Shown piece after piece: positions 41,738 through 51,011 of a DNA stretch of 62,423 bases. Position 1 is the first letter of the stretch; every line of letters starts with the position of its first letter. Source of the DNA: Spirochaetaceae bacterium (GTDB lineage: Bacteria > Spirochaetota > Spirochaetia > DSM-27196 > SKKC01); the NCBI GenBank assembly GCA_007128315.1, contig SKXQ01000131.1, positions 1 through 62,423 on the forward strand, in the 5' to 3' direction. The notes under the pieces were generated by a model. It searched no databases, was not told the origin of the DNA, and saw nothing but the letters and a program-made list of their open reading frames with translations. The translations under genes and the position numbers were made by a program.

Positions 41738-43900
41738 CTATCCGACTGATCCATCTGCGACCTGTTCGGTGGTAATCTGATGTCCGTTTACCGTCAGTGG
41801 GCGATCCGCAACGCGGACAACATTCCCGCGAGCCTCAATGGGAATCGAAAAGAACGTGTCAACATCGATTACCGCGGGGTTCTCGAGGGTGCGGTCAAGA
41901 CCTTCGAGCAGGATCTGCGTCCCGGGTTCGACGTCAGTCAGAAACAGGACTTCAACGATGCTCCGGTCCCCGTTTTCCGCGGCAAGAAGCATACCCTGGC
42001 TGAGCTCACCCCGAAGCCTGGCCGGTTTCAGGTTGTCGACGACAATGACCGTTCTGCCAATGAGTTCTTCGGGCTCGTAAAACCCGACAAGGCCGCTGAC
42101 AATCTGACGCTCGGTACCGCTTCCATCATCGATCTGCTCAACGAAGAGCTTGTCGGCCTTCTCGTGCCGTTTCACATCAGTGATACGAGCAGCAATCAGG
42201 CGTACCGATGAGGCAAAGGTTTCATCCACCCGCGCAGCAGCCGCACGATCCGCCTGACTTCCACTGAAACGCTCCCGGAGGTCCGATATCTGTCCGTCCT
42301 CGAGTTTCCGGAACAGGACTTCGGGGCGTCCGACAGAATTAATTCCTTCCGATGTTCCGAGCATGGACCACGCCAGCTCTTCAATTCCGAGAAAACCGGC
42401 TATCCGACGCGCCGTCTCCGGCAGAAACGGTTCGACCAGGATCGCGATATCCCGAACCAGATAAACCAGATCGGCCAGGAGGGCAGCAGCTGCGTCCGGG
42501 TCGGTCTCCCGGGTCTTCCACGGCTCGCCTGCCTGAAAGTGCCGGTTCCCCAGCGAACTCAGGGCGAAGATCGCACGAAACGCTGAACGTAACTGCGCCC
42601 ACTCAAAGAACTCGGTTATTTTCGCCTCACGCTCGGCGACATCAGCCCGGAATGACCGGTCTGAGCCCGCCCCCGTTGGCATGCTTCCCTCGTAGTATCG
42701 TGACACAAAGGTCAGGGTCCGATTGACCAGGTTCGAGAGGTTTCCTATCAGCTCGCCGTTGGTCTTCTCCTGGAAGTCATCCCAGGTGAAGACCGCGTCG
42801 CTTGTCTCGGGCCGGTTATAGAACATGTAAAAACGCCAGACATCGGCGGGAATTCCAGTCTCCCTTGCGTCATTCCCGAACACTCCAATACCCATACTTT
42901 TGGAAAACTTCCCGCTTTCGTAGTTAAGGTACTCAGTTGAGCTCATGTGGTGCAGCATGGTCCATCGTTCGTCTGTACCGAGAAGCGAACTCGGAAAAAT
43001 GACCGTGTGAAACGGAATATTGTCCTTTCCGATGAACTGGAACAGCTCGACGTTATCGGGATTCCTCCACCAGGATTCCCAGTCACGCGTATGTGTCGCT
43101 GTTATGGAAATGTATCCGATCGGCGCGTCGAACCAGACGTAGAAGACCTTCCCGGCAAATGCCTCAAGCGGTACCGGGATACCCCACTTGAGATCACGGG
43201 TGATACTACGCTCTTTCAGGCCGTCCCGGATCCAGCTGTGCGTCATCTGAAGTGCATTGTGCGCCCACCGGCCGGACACGCTTGCGTCCTTCATCCACGC
43301 TTCGAGTTTGGGAAGAATCGCAGGCAGGTTGATGTACAGATGCCTGGTTTTGCGCATAACCGGTCGCGAATTGTCCAGCGCCGATCGCGGTTCAACGAGG
43401 TCGGAGGGGTCCAGAACTTTTCCGCAGTTTTCGCACTGGTCACCCCGCGCTTCGGTGTATCGACAGTGTGGACAGGTTCCACGAACATACCGGTCGGCCA
43501 GGAACATGTCGCTTTCTTCGGAATACAACTGCTCGATTTCCTGTTCGTTAATATACCCGTTCTCGTACAGCTTCAGAAATATGCTCTGAACAATCTCTGT
43601 CTGCTCGTCGGTTGAAGTCCGACCGAATTTGTCGAAAGAAATGTTAAACCAGTCATAAATGTCCTTATGTATGGTATAATACCTTGTACACAGTTCCTTC
43701 GGCGTGATCCCTTCTTCACGAGCCCTGGTCTCAGTGGCGGTTCCGTATTCATCCGTCCCGCAGATGTACAGGGTTTCATAACCTGCGAGTCGGCAGTAGC
43801 GCGCAAATACGTCTGCGGAAAGCACCTGTATAAGGTTCCCGAGATGCGGAATGTTATTGACATAGGGCAAGGCGGATGTGATCAGTCGACGTTTCTTCAT
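41738..43900 (-). CDS. metG: methionyl-tRNA synthetase with C-terminal tRNA-binding domain
   Basis: 720 residues. Class I motifs: PYVNNIPHLGNL (HIGH equivalent) near residue 14 and KFSKSMG (KMSKS). The zinc knuckle CPHCRYTEARGDQCENCG has the four-Cys pattern of the E. coli-type enzyme. After the anticodon domain, a linker (about 500-605) leads to a fused OB-fold tRNA-binding domain (ARITDVKRHEKADKLFVEQI), which serves dimerisation and tRNA affinity. ATG at 43900. The FemAB-like gene follows seven bases after its stop; this pairs a tRNA charging enzyme with a user of aminoacyl-tRNA. Confidence 0.97.
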   Translation of the reverse strand: MKKRRLITSALPYVNNIPHLGNLIQVLSADVFARYCRLAGYETLYICGTDEYGTATETRAREEGITPKELCTRYYTIHKDIYDWFNISFDKFGRTSTDEQTEIVQSIFLKLYENGYINEQEIEQLYSEESDMFLADRYVRGTCPHCRYTEARGDQCENCGKVLDPSDLVEPRSALDNSRPVMRKTRHLYINLPAILPKLEAWMKDASVSGRWAHNALQMTHSWIRDGLKERSITRDLKWGIPVPLEAFAGKVFYVWFDAPIGYISITATHTRDWESWWRNPDNVELFQFIGKDNIPFHTVIFPSSLLGTDERWTMLHHMSSTEYLNYESGKFSKSMGIGVFGNDARETGIPADVWRFYMFYNRPETSDAVFTWDDFQEKTNGELIGNLSNLVNRTLTFVSRYYEGSMPTGAGSDRSFRADVAEREAKITEFFEWAQLRSAFRAIFALSSLGNRHFQAGEPWKTRETDPDAAAALLADLVYLVRDIAILVEPFLPETARRIAGFLGIEELAWSMLGTSEGINSVGRPEVLFRKLEDGQISDLRERFSGSQADRAAAARVDETFASSVRLIAARITDVKRHEKADKLFVEQIDDGSGTERQIVSGLVGFYEPEELIGRTVIVVDNLKPARLRGELSQGMLLAAENGDRSIVEVLFLTDVEPGTQILLEGLDRTLENPAVIDVDTFFSIPIEARGNVVRVADRPLTVNGHQITTEQVADGSVG

Positions 43901-43954
43901 GATAGAGCGTACTCTACCGCCGCGGAAAACCCGGCGTCAAGGTAAGTCCATTGC

Positions 43955-43982
43955 TTGACCTCACGCAGCGTACGTGAATACT
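43955..43982 (+). promoter_or_regulatory. sigma70-type promoter of hflKC
   Basis: TTGACC (43955-43960) and AATACT (43977-43982), 16 bases apart, lie 35 bases before the hflK ATG. AGGAGG ends six bases before that ATG. The rest of the 117-base gap between metG and hflK shows no other structure I recognise. Confidence 0.5.
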
Positions 43983-44017
43983 GAACACCTATTCAATCTA
44001 CTCAACAGGAGGTAGAA

Positions 44018-45019
44018 ATGAGCAACGAAAGCAGCCCGCAGCGCACACTTCCAAAAGGTGTCCGACCTATCACGGTTGTAGCGATACTCGTAGTTTTGCT
44101 TGTTGCAGCTGGCGGCAGCACAACAGTCTTTTCGGTCGACCAGACCGAAGAATCCGTCATTCTTCGTTTTGGCCAGTACAACCGTACTATGGGGCCCGGA
44201 CTACGCTGGAAGCTCCCCTTCGGCATCGAAGACAACTACAACGTCCCGACACAGCAGGTTCAGACAATGAACTTCGGTTTCCGGACCGCCCAGGCCGGTG
44301 AATCCGGGAGACGTACCGTCTACTCCGACCAACGCTTCCCGGAAGAGAGTGTCATGCTTACGGGAGATCTTAACATCGTCGATGTCGAGTGGATCATACA
44401 GTACCGGATCAATGACCCGCGCCAGTGGCTATTCAACGTGGAGGAACGGGAACAGACAATACGGGATATTTCTCAGAGCGTAATCAACCAGCTCGTTGGC
44501 GACCGGACGATTTTCGACGTGATCGGAAGCGAGCGTGCACGAATCGAGACCGAAGGCCAGATACAGATGAATGATTTCTTCAACGAGTATGGCCTTGGAA
44601 TCCGTGTGACGCAGGTTCGCCTGCAGAACATTGTCCCTCCCGTGGGCCGGGTACAGGACGCTTTTGAAGACGTCAACCGCGCGGTACAGGACATGAACCG
44701 CCTCATTAACGAAGGACGCGAGGAGTACAACCGCGAAATCCCCCGGGTGCGCGGTGAAGCCGAGCGAAGCGTCGAAGAAGCACGCGGGTACCGTGCGCGG
44801 CGCATAAACGAGGCGACCGGTGACACCGACCGTTTCCTCGAAGTCCTTTCTGCCTACAGTGAAGATCCTGAACGAACACGACGGCGGCTGTACATCGAAA
44901 CCATGGAAGCGATTTTCCGCAACCATGATAATCTTACACTTATCGACCGCACGCTTGAAAACGTGTTGCCCATCCTGAATATACCGGGAGCGGCGGGTGC
45001 AATACAGGGGACACGATAA
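44018..45019 (+). CDS. hflK: HflK, SPFH-domain membrane protease regulator
   Basis: 333 residues. One helix (about 18-38) is followed by the SPFH domain (EESVILRFGQYNRTMGPGL), a Glu/Arg-rich coiled coil (about 215-290) and a short tail. HflK and HflC form a large ring in the membrane which encloses FtsH and controls which membrane proteins it degrades. Strong AGGAGGT ribosome site. It overlaps hflC by one base (TAATG). The alanine/glutamine-rich N-terminal extension of enterobacterial HflK is absent. Confidence 0.95.
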   Translation: MSNESSPQRTLPKGVRPITVVAILVVLLVAAGGSTTVFSVDQTEESVILRFGQYNRTMGPGLRWKLPFGIEDNYNVPTQQVQTMNFGFRTAQAGESGRRTVYSDQRFPEESVMLTGDLNIVDVEWIIQYRINDPRQWLFNVEEREQTIRDISQSVINQLVGDRTIFDVIGSERARIETEGQIQMNDFFNEYGLGIRVTQVRLQNIVPPVGRVQDAFEDVNRAVQDMNRLINEGREEYNREIPRVRGEAERSVEEARGYRARRINEATGDTDRFLEVLSAYSEDPERTRRRLYIETMEAIFRNHDNLTLIDRTLENVLPILNIPGAAGAIQGTR

Positions 45020-46044
45020 TGAAGAAGTTACTAACCGTACTCGCAGTATTCGTTGTACTCGCTATTGCATTTCTCGCCTTCGGACCGCTCTACGTCGTTG
45101 ATGAGGGTGAGCAGGCCGTCGTGACCCGATTCGGTGAGATCGTACGTGTAGAAACCGAGGCAGGGCTCAAGTTTCGAACTCCCTTTATTGACAACGTGGT
45201 CCGCTTCCCTCGCCGTATACAGAGTTGGGATGGCGAACCGAACCGGGTGCCGACCAGCGAAAACCAGTTTATCTTTGTCGACACCAGCGCACGCTGGCGC
45301 ATCTCGGACCCTGCACTCTTCTACGCGAGCACGACGAGTCTGCCCCAGGCAGTATCGCGTCTGGACGATCTCCTCGACAGTGCTGTCAGGACCGTCATTA
45401 CCGATAACACGCTCGAAGAAGCCGTGCGAAGCACGAACCTTATTCTTGATCTTGTCGATGAGTCGGAAGCGATTCTCGAGGCCGAACAGGCAATCGTAGG
45501 AACTGACGTCGCCGAAGAAGACAGTGCGGCGGAGCTCGCGGAACTTCGCGATTTCATACAGACAGAAGTGCCTCAGAACGAAATCACGATGGGTCGACGC
45601 ATGCTCGCCGAAGCCATGTACAACAGCGTTGTAGGAGACATCCGGGACTTTGGTATCGAACTGATTGACGTGGTGATTCGACAGATTCGCTACTCCGACG
45701 AACTGACAGAAAGCGTGTACGACCGCATGGTAAGCGAACGCAATCAGTTTGCACAGTTTTACCGAAGTTTCGGTGAGGGCAGAAAGCAGCGTATTCTTGG
45801 TCAGATCGAGCAGGAACGCGACACCATACTCAGCGAGGCTCAGGCCCGTGCCGAAGCCATACGCGGTGACGGCGACGCGCAGGCAGCACGCATATACACG
45901 CGGGCATACGCACAGAGCACCGACGGCTTCTACGAGTTCTGGCTCACCATGGAAAGCTACCGAAATACAATGCCGGCATTCGCGGCTACCTTGAGCACCG
46001 ATATGGAGTACTTCAGGTTCCTCGAGCGCGCAACGCAACCCTGA
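45019..46044 (+). CDS. hflC: HflC, SPFH-domain partner of HflK
   Basis: 341 residues. Membrane helix about 4-24, SPFH domain starting YVVDEGEQAVVTRFGE, then EQERDTILSEAQARAEAIRGDGDAQAARIY, the Ala/Glu/Arg coiled coil, and a C-terminal part (YEFWLTMESYRNTM) typical of HflC. It forms the HflKC complex with its neighbour. The stop codon lies one base from the end of the convergent methylase gene, where a perfect hairpin (46063-46089) may end transcription. Confidence 0.95.
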   Translation: MKKLLTVLAVFVVLAIAFLAFGPLYVVDEGEQAVVTRFGEIVRVETEAGLKFRTPFIDNVVRFPRRIQSWDGEPNRVPTSENQFIFVDTSARWRISDPALFYASTTSLPQAVSRLDDLLDSAVRTVITDNTLEEAVRSTNLILDLVDESEAILEAEQAIVGTDVAEEDSAAELAELRDFIQTEVPQNEITMGRRMLAEAMYNSVVGDIRDFGIELIDVVIRQIRYSDELTESVYDRMVSERNQFAQFYRSFGEGRKQRILGQIEQERDTILSEAQARAEAIRGDGDAQAARIYTRAYAQSTDGFYEFWLTMESYRNTMPAFAATLSTDMEYFRFLERATQP

Positions 46045-46045
46045 T

Positions 46046-47800
46046 TCAGGTTTCCTTCTCTCGCGGTGTCGCCGCCTCGGCGACACCGCCGAGGCGGGAC
46101 GTTGTAAGGTCTGCCAGTTTCGCAAGTTCCCTGACGCATCGCTCCGATTTTCCCCTCATGTTCACAAAGAGGTGCAGGTAGTTCTGGTACTGATCGACGT
46201 AACGTGGATGTGCGAGTTTCCTCAGCAGTGTCAGATACCGTTGTTCAAGCCGTGTCTTACTGAGCTCACCACGGGGTTCTGCGGCCGGAATGAGATCCGC
46301 CAGGACAGAAAGCTCCTCGGTGTTGTCTGCGCAGGCGCACTTTTCGAGCTGTGCCCGTAGCTCCGAAAGGCGTTCGGTTGACGCCCTGACGAGGTGGTCC
46401 AGAGACGCAGATACGGTTAAACGGTACCCGAGCCTCCACTGCAGAAACCCGCCACCGACGGAAACACAGGCATCAGAACAACCGAACACCGACCTGACCC
46501 GAGCTGGCACAAAGCTGGAACGCGAAATCGCCCGAATGCGCAACGCGTGCTCGACACGAACAGAATCCGCACGCGCATCTTTCAGAGGAATCGCTCCGGT
46601 ACCCCGGGAGTCTACGGACCGGGAGCTGATGAGGAGGATTTCCGTTGTGTGATTCTTCCGCTCAGCACTCTGTCGACCGCCCCGGTACTGCGTGTACTCG
46701 AGTGTCTCTACGGAAAGTCCGCCCTTCTCCGCCATGAACTCACACAGAAGGTCAAAGGGAACGATCCCCTCGGTGTTATAGCTCAACACTATCGTCTCTG
46801 CGTGTATACTGGAAAACAGCTCGGAAAAGGCACCGGAAGCGGTCCGGGACGAACAGAAGGCCGATCGCGTCTCCTTCCAGTCCGATCGTATGCCGGCTTT
46901 CTGCAGCAACACTCCGTCGGAGTCGGTATCGGAACTGACCGCTGGCTTGTCCCATCGCGCGATGGTGTTGAGCATGAAGTAATTGCTCCCGTACTGATGG
47001 GAGTTATACGGTGGATCAAGATATACCAGATCGAAAAACGAGTTCTCCTCCGGTAAATCCTGAAACAGCCTCACAGCGTCACACCTCGCGATATGCGCGT
47101 CAGGACCATCCTCGAGTAAGGGCACCTCGAGCTCCATCGGTGCCATTATCCGTTTCAGGGCATCCCTTCCATGACCGCCAAACCCGCGATGGTACGCCTT
47201 GAATACACCGGAGGTGTTCACGTGCACCGCGGCTTCGACGAGGAGCGGCGCAAGAAGCAGAGCCTCGAAATCGGTTACGTCGACCGGTGGCACGGACGCC
47301 GCAAGTCGGCTGATTTCTTCGCGTACCGCGTCCAGGAAGCGAGCGTTCTCTGCGGTATAGAACAGGCGCTCGAAACCGATTCTCGGAGAGTCGGTCCGCT
47401 CCGGAGCGAAGTTCGTCGCAATGTATCCGCGCCGTGACCGATCGATCCGTGCCTTCGATCCAACATCGTTCAGGTGTCTGATCGCTTCTCCGAGGCCTCC
47501 GAAGTCCCGAAACAGTCGATCGGCCCGCCCCGGGGAAATACCTATGTGAGCCCGTATCAGTATTGTCGCGTAGGGCTCAATATCAGATGCAGTGATCCTG
47601 TATCCGCGACTGCGGGCAAGCCGTGTTACCGCGCCGCTCCCGGCAAAGGGGTCGGCGAACGCTGTCGGACGTCCTGCCGGCTCGAAACGGGAGAATACCC
47701 GTTCAAGGGCCGGCAGAAGCCGCCGCTTGTTTCCCAGGTAGGGAATGAGCGCGTGATGAAGGTACGATTGTGATTGCTTGCGGCCGGCATTGCGATTCAT
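46046..47800 (-). CDS. D12-class DNA adenine methylase with C-terminal extension
   Basis: 584 residues from the ATG at 47800 (a TTG at 47815 is also possible). LIPYLGNKRRLLPAL at the start and FADPFAGSGAV form the S-adenosylmethionine site; the catalytic motif is YLDPPYNSHQYGSNYF (about 260-275), the DPPY of Dam-like N6-adenine methylases. The last 190 residues have no motif I know and are helical near the end. No restriction nuclease adjoins it, so it is likely an orphan methylase acting in gene control or replication. It diverges from murE with a 14-base gap between start codons. Confidence 0.88.
   Translation of the reverse strand: MNRNAGRKQSQSYLHHALIPYLGNKRRLLPALERVFSRFEPAGRPTAFADPFAGSGAVTRLARSRGYRITASDIEPYATILIRAHIGISPGRADRLFRDFGGLGEAIRHLNDVGSKARIDRSRRGYIATNFAPERTDSPRIGFERLFYTAENARFLDAVREEISRLAASVPPVDVTDFEALLLAPLLVEAAVHVNTSGVFKAYHRGFGGHGRDALKRIMAPMELEVPLLEDGPDAHIARCDAVRLFQDLPEENSFFDLVYLDPPYNSHQYGSNYFMLNTIARWDKPAVSSDTDSDGVLLQKAGIRSDWKETRSAFCSSRTASGAFSELFSSIHAETIVLSYNTEGIVPFDLLCEFMAEKGGLSVETLEYTQYRGGRQSAERKNHTTEILLISSRSVDSRGTGAIPLKDARADSVRVEHALRIRAISRSSFVPARVRSVFGCSDACVSVGGGFLQWRLGYRLTVSASLDHLVRASTERLSELRAQLEKCACADNTEELSVLADLIPAAEPRGELSKTRLEQRYLTLLRKLAHPRYVDQYQNYLHLFVNMRGKSERCVRELAKLADLTTSRLGGVAEAATPREKET
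46063..46089. repeat. perfect 12-base-pair inverted repeat between hflC and the methylase
   Basis: GCGGTGTCGCCG (46063-46074) and CGGCGACACCGC (46078-46089) are exact complements with a 3-base loop, a very stable hairpin. It lies in the last codons of the methylase gene and begins 18 bases after hflC stops. No T run follows on the plus side, so it is not a classical intrinsic terminator; it may still stop or protect the hflKC transcript. Confidence 0.7.
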
Positions 47801-47814
47801 TAGGATACGTTTCA

Positions 47815-49332
47815 ATGTTGCGTCATCTATTATCAGACATACTTTCCGAGGTTAACATACTCGAATCTGATGGACCACCGGAGATCGAGGTAACCGGACT
47901 CAGCTATGACTCGCGAACAACACAACCCGGCCAGGTGTTTTTCGCTATACACGGATTTCACGTGGACGGCCATGACTACATCGCGCGGGCGATCGACAAG
48001 GGTGCTGTTGCAGTCGTGTACTCGGACGACTGTCCGGAAACCCCGGGTCAGGTTCGGACGCTCCGTGTCGCCGACAGCCGCCTCGCTCTCAGCATGGCGG
48101 CAAGTGCGTGGTACGGTTGTCCATCGTCACGGATCCCTTGCATCGGTATTACGGGTACCGACGGAAAGAGTACAACCGTGCACTTTCTGTGGCAGATCCT
48201 GCGCAAGGCCGGTTTCAGAACCGGATGTGTCAGCACGGTTTATGTCAGTACCGGAAACGACACCGAAAAGAATCCCTTTCGGCAGTCGACTCCCGAAGCG
48301 CCGGAAATACACGCTATTCTCAGTCGAATGGTCGAGAACGGCTGCGCCTTTGCGGTTGTCGAAGCCACATCCCACGGTCTGTCGACGAAGACTCACAGAC
48401 TCTCCGGGGTTCGATGGCTTGGAGCCGTTTTTACGAATCTCGGGCACGAGCATCTGGAGTTTCACGGTTCGTTCGAGCAGTACCGGGAGGACAAGTGCCG
48501 ACTCTTCGGCGGTCTGACGGCGAACGACGACCAGAAAGCCTTTGGCATTGTGAATGCAGACGACGAAAACTCGGTTTTTTTCGAGTCAGCGACCTCGCAT
48601 CAGGTAATCGGTATCAGCCTTACGGGGAATGATGCAGACGTGCGCATAACGGGCATCGACGAGACGCCGACAGAAACGTCGTTTACGCTGACGTACCGGG
48701 GTGCATCGCTTCGGACCTCGATACGGATTCCGGGACGGTACAACGTCTTCAACACCGCCGCAGCACTCATGGCAGCTCACTTTGCGAGCGGCATGTCCTT
48801 ACCCGAACTCGCACGGCTCACGCCTGAACTACGCGCGCCTCAGGGACGCATGGATGAGATAGTGGCCGGGCAGCCTTTCAGAGTCATCGTGGACTTCGCA
48901 CACACGCCCGGCAGCTTCGACACCGTACTTCCTATACTGAAGTCCTCGACCGAGGGCCGCCTTATACTCGTTTTCGGCTCGGCCGGTGAGCGGGATACCG
49001 GGAAGCGTGCCCTGCAGGGACGCTCAGCGAGCCGGTATGCAGATATAATATACCTCGCTGACGAGGATCCCCGCGGAGAGGATCCGGATGCCATACTGAG
49101 GGAAATAGCCGAGGGCTGTGAGGCGCATACGGAAGGGGCAAACCTTTATCTCTTTTCCGACCGGCGACACGCGTTCAGACAGGCTATGAAACAGGCCCGG
49201 AAAGGAGACACCGTGGCTCTTCTCGGAAAAGGCCACGAATCGAGCATTATATACGCGACCGGTCCTGTCCCCTGGGACGAAGGAGCGGTTGCACGGAGCA
49301 TTCTCGCAGAGATGGGATACCGGAATGAGTAA
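47815..49332 (+). CDS. murE: UDP-MurNAc-tripeptide synthetase
   Basis: 505 residues from the ATG at 47815. MurE adds the third residue of the peptidoglycan stem. Motifs: GITGTDGKSTTV (ATP loop, about 111-122), EATSHGL, VDFAHTPGSF and the residue-selecting loop at 416-420, here DEDPR followed by GEDP. The DAP-adding enzymes of Escherichia coli and Bacillus have DNPR. Spirochaete peptidoglycan usually contains L-ornithine, so the altered loop may reflect ornithine use; this is inference. The gene overlaps ddl by eight bases and diverges from the methylase. Confidence 0.93.
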   Translation: MLRHLLSDILSEVNILESDGPPEIEVTGLSYDSRTTQPGQVFFAIHGFHVDGHDYIARAIDKGAVAVVYSDDCPETPGQVRTLRVADSRLALSMAASAWYGCPSSRIPCIGITGTDGKSTTVHFLWQILRKAGFRTGCVSTVYVSTGNDTEKNPFRQSTPEAPEIHAILSRMVENGCAFAVVEATSHGLSTKTHRLSGVRWLGAVFTNLGHEHLEFHGSFEQYREDKCRLFGGLTANDDQKAFGIVNADDENSVFFESATSHQVIGISLTGNDADVRITGIDETPTETSFTLTYRGASLRTSIRIPGRYNVFNTAAALMAAHFASGMSLPELARLTPELRAPQGRMDEIVAGQPFRVIVDFAHTPGSFDTVLPILKSSTEGRLILVFGSAGERDTGKRALQGRSASRYADIIYLADEDPRGEDPDAILREIAEGCEAHTEGANLYLFSDRRHAFRQAMKQARKGDTVALLGKGHESSIIYATGPVPWDEGAVARSILAEMGYRNE

Positions 49333-50434
49333 AACTGAAGTACTTCTCTTATACGGTGGTAAGAGCGGCGAGCACGAAGTTTCATGCCGGTCTGCTGGCA
49401 GCATATGCCGAAACATTGACTATGACAGATTTTCGCTCAGACTATGCGGAATCAGCAGATCCAACCGGTGGTTTCTCCAACCGGATACGGTACGGCAAGA
49501 CGCATGCCGTGACGGAGATGCCGTCCGTATAGACGAGGACCCGGAACGGGAACTGTCCGGTATGCCCGGAAGCGGGTTCCGGACCGCGCACGGGGTACCG
49601 CTTGAACCGGATATTGTGTTTCCGCTTGTACATGGAACCTTTGGAGAGGACGGCAGTCTACAGGGATACATGGAGACGCTTGACCTTGACTACGTCGGTA
49701 GCCGCGTATTTGCGAGTGCGGCCTGTTTCGACAAACGAATGACGAAACGGCTCTGTTCGGCCGCAGGGATTCCGTGTGTTGAATTTCTCACGTTTCGAGC
49801 GGGTGACAGTCTTGACGACCTGAGCCGAACCGTGAGTCAGCAGATTTCGGGTGCATGGCCTGGTCGTGCGGTCTTCGTGAAACCTGCTCGATGCGGCAGC
49901 TCCGTCGGCGTCACCCGTGTCGAGACGGGGGCTTCAATCACAGAGTCGCTTCGGTCCGCTCTGGAGTACGACACGGACATAATGATAGAGCCCGAAGTAC
50001 GTGGACGAGAGCTTGAATGCGCGGTGACAGGAAACCACGAAATTACGGCACACGCCGTCGGTGAAGTTCAACCCATCCATGGCTATTATGATTACCGAAC
50101 GAAATATCTCGACGAAAACGGAGCAGCGTTGATTATTCCCGCAGACATTGACCGATCGGTCTATGAAGATGCCCGCCTGATGGCCGCAGATGCGTACAGA
50201 GCATGTGACTGCTCCGGATTCGCCAGGGTTGATATGTTCTACAGCAATGACACGAACGAGCTTCTATTAAACGAGATTAACACTATTCCGGGGTTTACCA
50301 GCATAAGCATGTTCCCAAGCTTGTGCCGGGAGTACGGTATTTCATACACAGACCTCATCAGTCTGCTCATAAATCTGGGAAAAGACCAGGGGCGGGAGGT
50401 CTCAACGTTGCGTTTTGATTTCGATCAAAGTTGA
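49325..50434 (+). CDS. ddl: D-alanine--D-alanine ligase
   Basis: 369 residues from the ATG at 49325, which overlaps the murE stop by eight bases. N-terminal LLLYGGKSGEHEVSCRSA, PLVHGTFGEDGSLQGYME, the ATP-grasp core FVKPARCGSSVGVTRV and the closing LLNEINTIPGFTSISMFP are all intact. It makes D-Ala-D-Ala for the stem peptide, and its neighbour murE uses the preceding intermediate. It ends two bases before the convergent nitroreductase gene. Confidence 0.96.
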   Translation: MSKTEVLLLYGGKSGEHEVSCRSAGSICRNIDYDRFSLRLCGISRSNRWFLQPDTVRQDACRDGDAVRIDEDPERELSGMPGSGFRTAHGVPLEPDIVFPLVHGTFGEDGSLQGYMETLDLDYVGSRVFASAACFDKRMTKRLCSAAGIPCVEFLTFRAGDSLDDLSRTVSQQISGAWPGRAVFVKPARCGSSVGVTRVETGASITESLRSALEYDTDIMIEPEVRGRELECAVTGNHEITAHAVGEVQPIHGYYDYRTKYLDENGAALIIPADIDRSVYEDARLMAADAYRACDCSGFARVDMFYSNDTNELLLNEINTIPGFTSISMFPSLCREYGISYTDLISLLINLGKDQGREVSTLRFDFDQS

Positions 50435-50436
50435 TT

Positions 50437-50952
50437 TCACCAGTGATTAATCGAAAACACGCGGTCCAGCGGTAGCCTGTCGAGAAGCGGCTGAGACGCT
50501 CTGGTATATCCGAGTGTCAGCAGCATCACAACCCTCATGGAATATGGAACGCTCAGCAGAGACTTTACGTCCTGCTCGTCAAAGGTAGTGTTAAGACAAC
50601 ACCCCAGTCCTTCGTGTCCAGCCTGAATCATCATGAAACTGACCGCGATGCTGAGATCAACCGGATACGACAACTGACCATTAGGCATCTTGTAGTCTAT
50701 GTTGGTCGTACACAAAGCGATACACACCGGTGCATCCCCTACCCACTCCTGTCCGAAACACGCGTCCTGTAGCCTCATGCGCTTTTCGCTGTCAAGCACA
50801 GCGATAAACCTCCAAGGCTGACGGTTCTTCGCGCTCGGAGCGCGTCGCCCGGCTTCGATGACACGTTCGAGACTGTCTCTCGGAACTGGAGTGGACTCGT
50901 ATTCTCTGACACTGAACCGGCCGCTGATTTCGGGCAATAACTCCATAGGCAT
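50437..50952 (-). CDS. nitroreductase-family flavoprotein
   Basis: 171 residues, one FMN-binding nitroreductase domain. RFSVREYESTPVPRDSLERVIEAGRRAPSAKN carries the Arg-Ser-x-Arg and the S-x-x-N flavin loop; EGLGCCLNTTF and LLTLGYTRAS complete it. The usual dimeric enzyme reduces quinones or nitro compounds with NAD(P)H, and the substrate is unknown. Convergent with ddl at a gap of two bases. Confidence 0.9.
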   Translation of the reverse strand: MPMELLPEISGRFSVREYESTPVPRDSLERVIEAGRRAPSAKNRQPWRFIAVLDSEKRMRLQDACFGQEWVGDAPVCIALCTTNIDYKMPNGQLSYPVDLSIAVSFMMIQAGHEGLGCCLNTTFDEQDVKSLLSVPYSMRVVMLLTLGYTRASQPLLDRLPLDRVFSINHW

Positions 50953-51011
50953 CCTGTGTAGACGTAGATATTGACCAAGGCTTCCTGCAGTACGTAGGCT
51001 ACAGTAATCTC

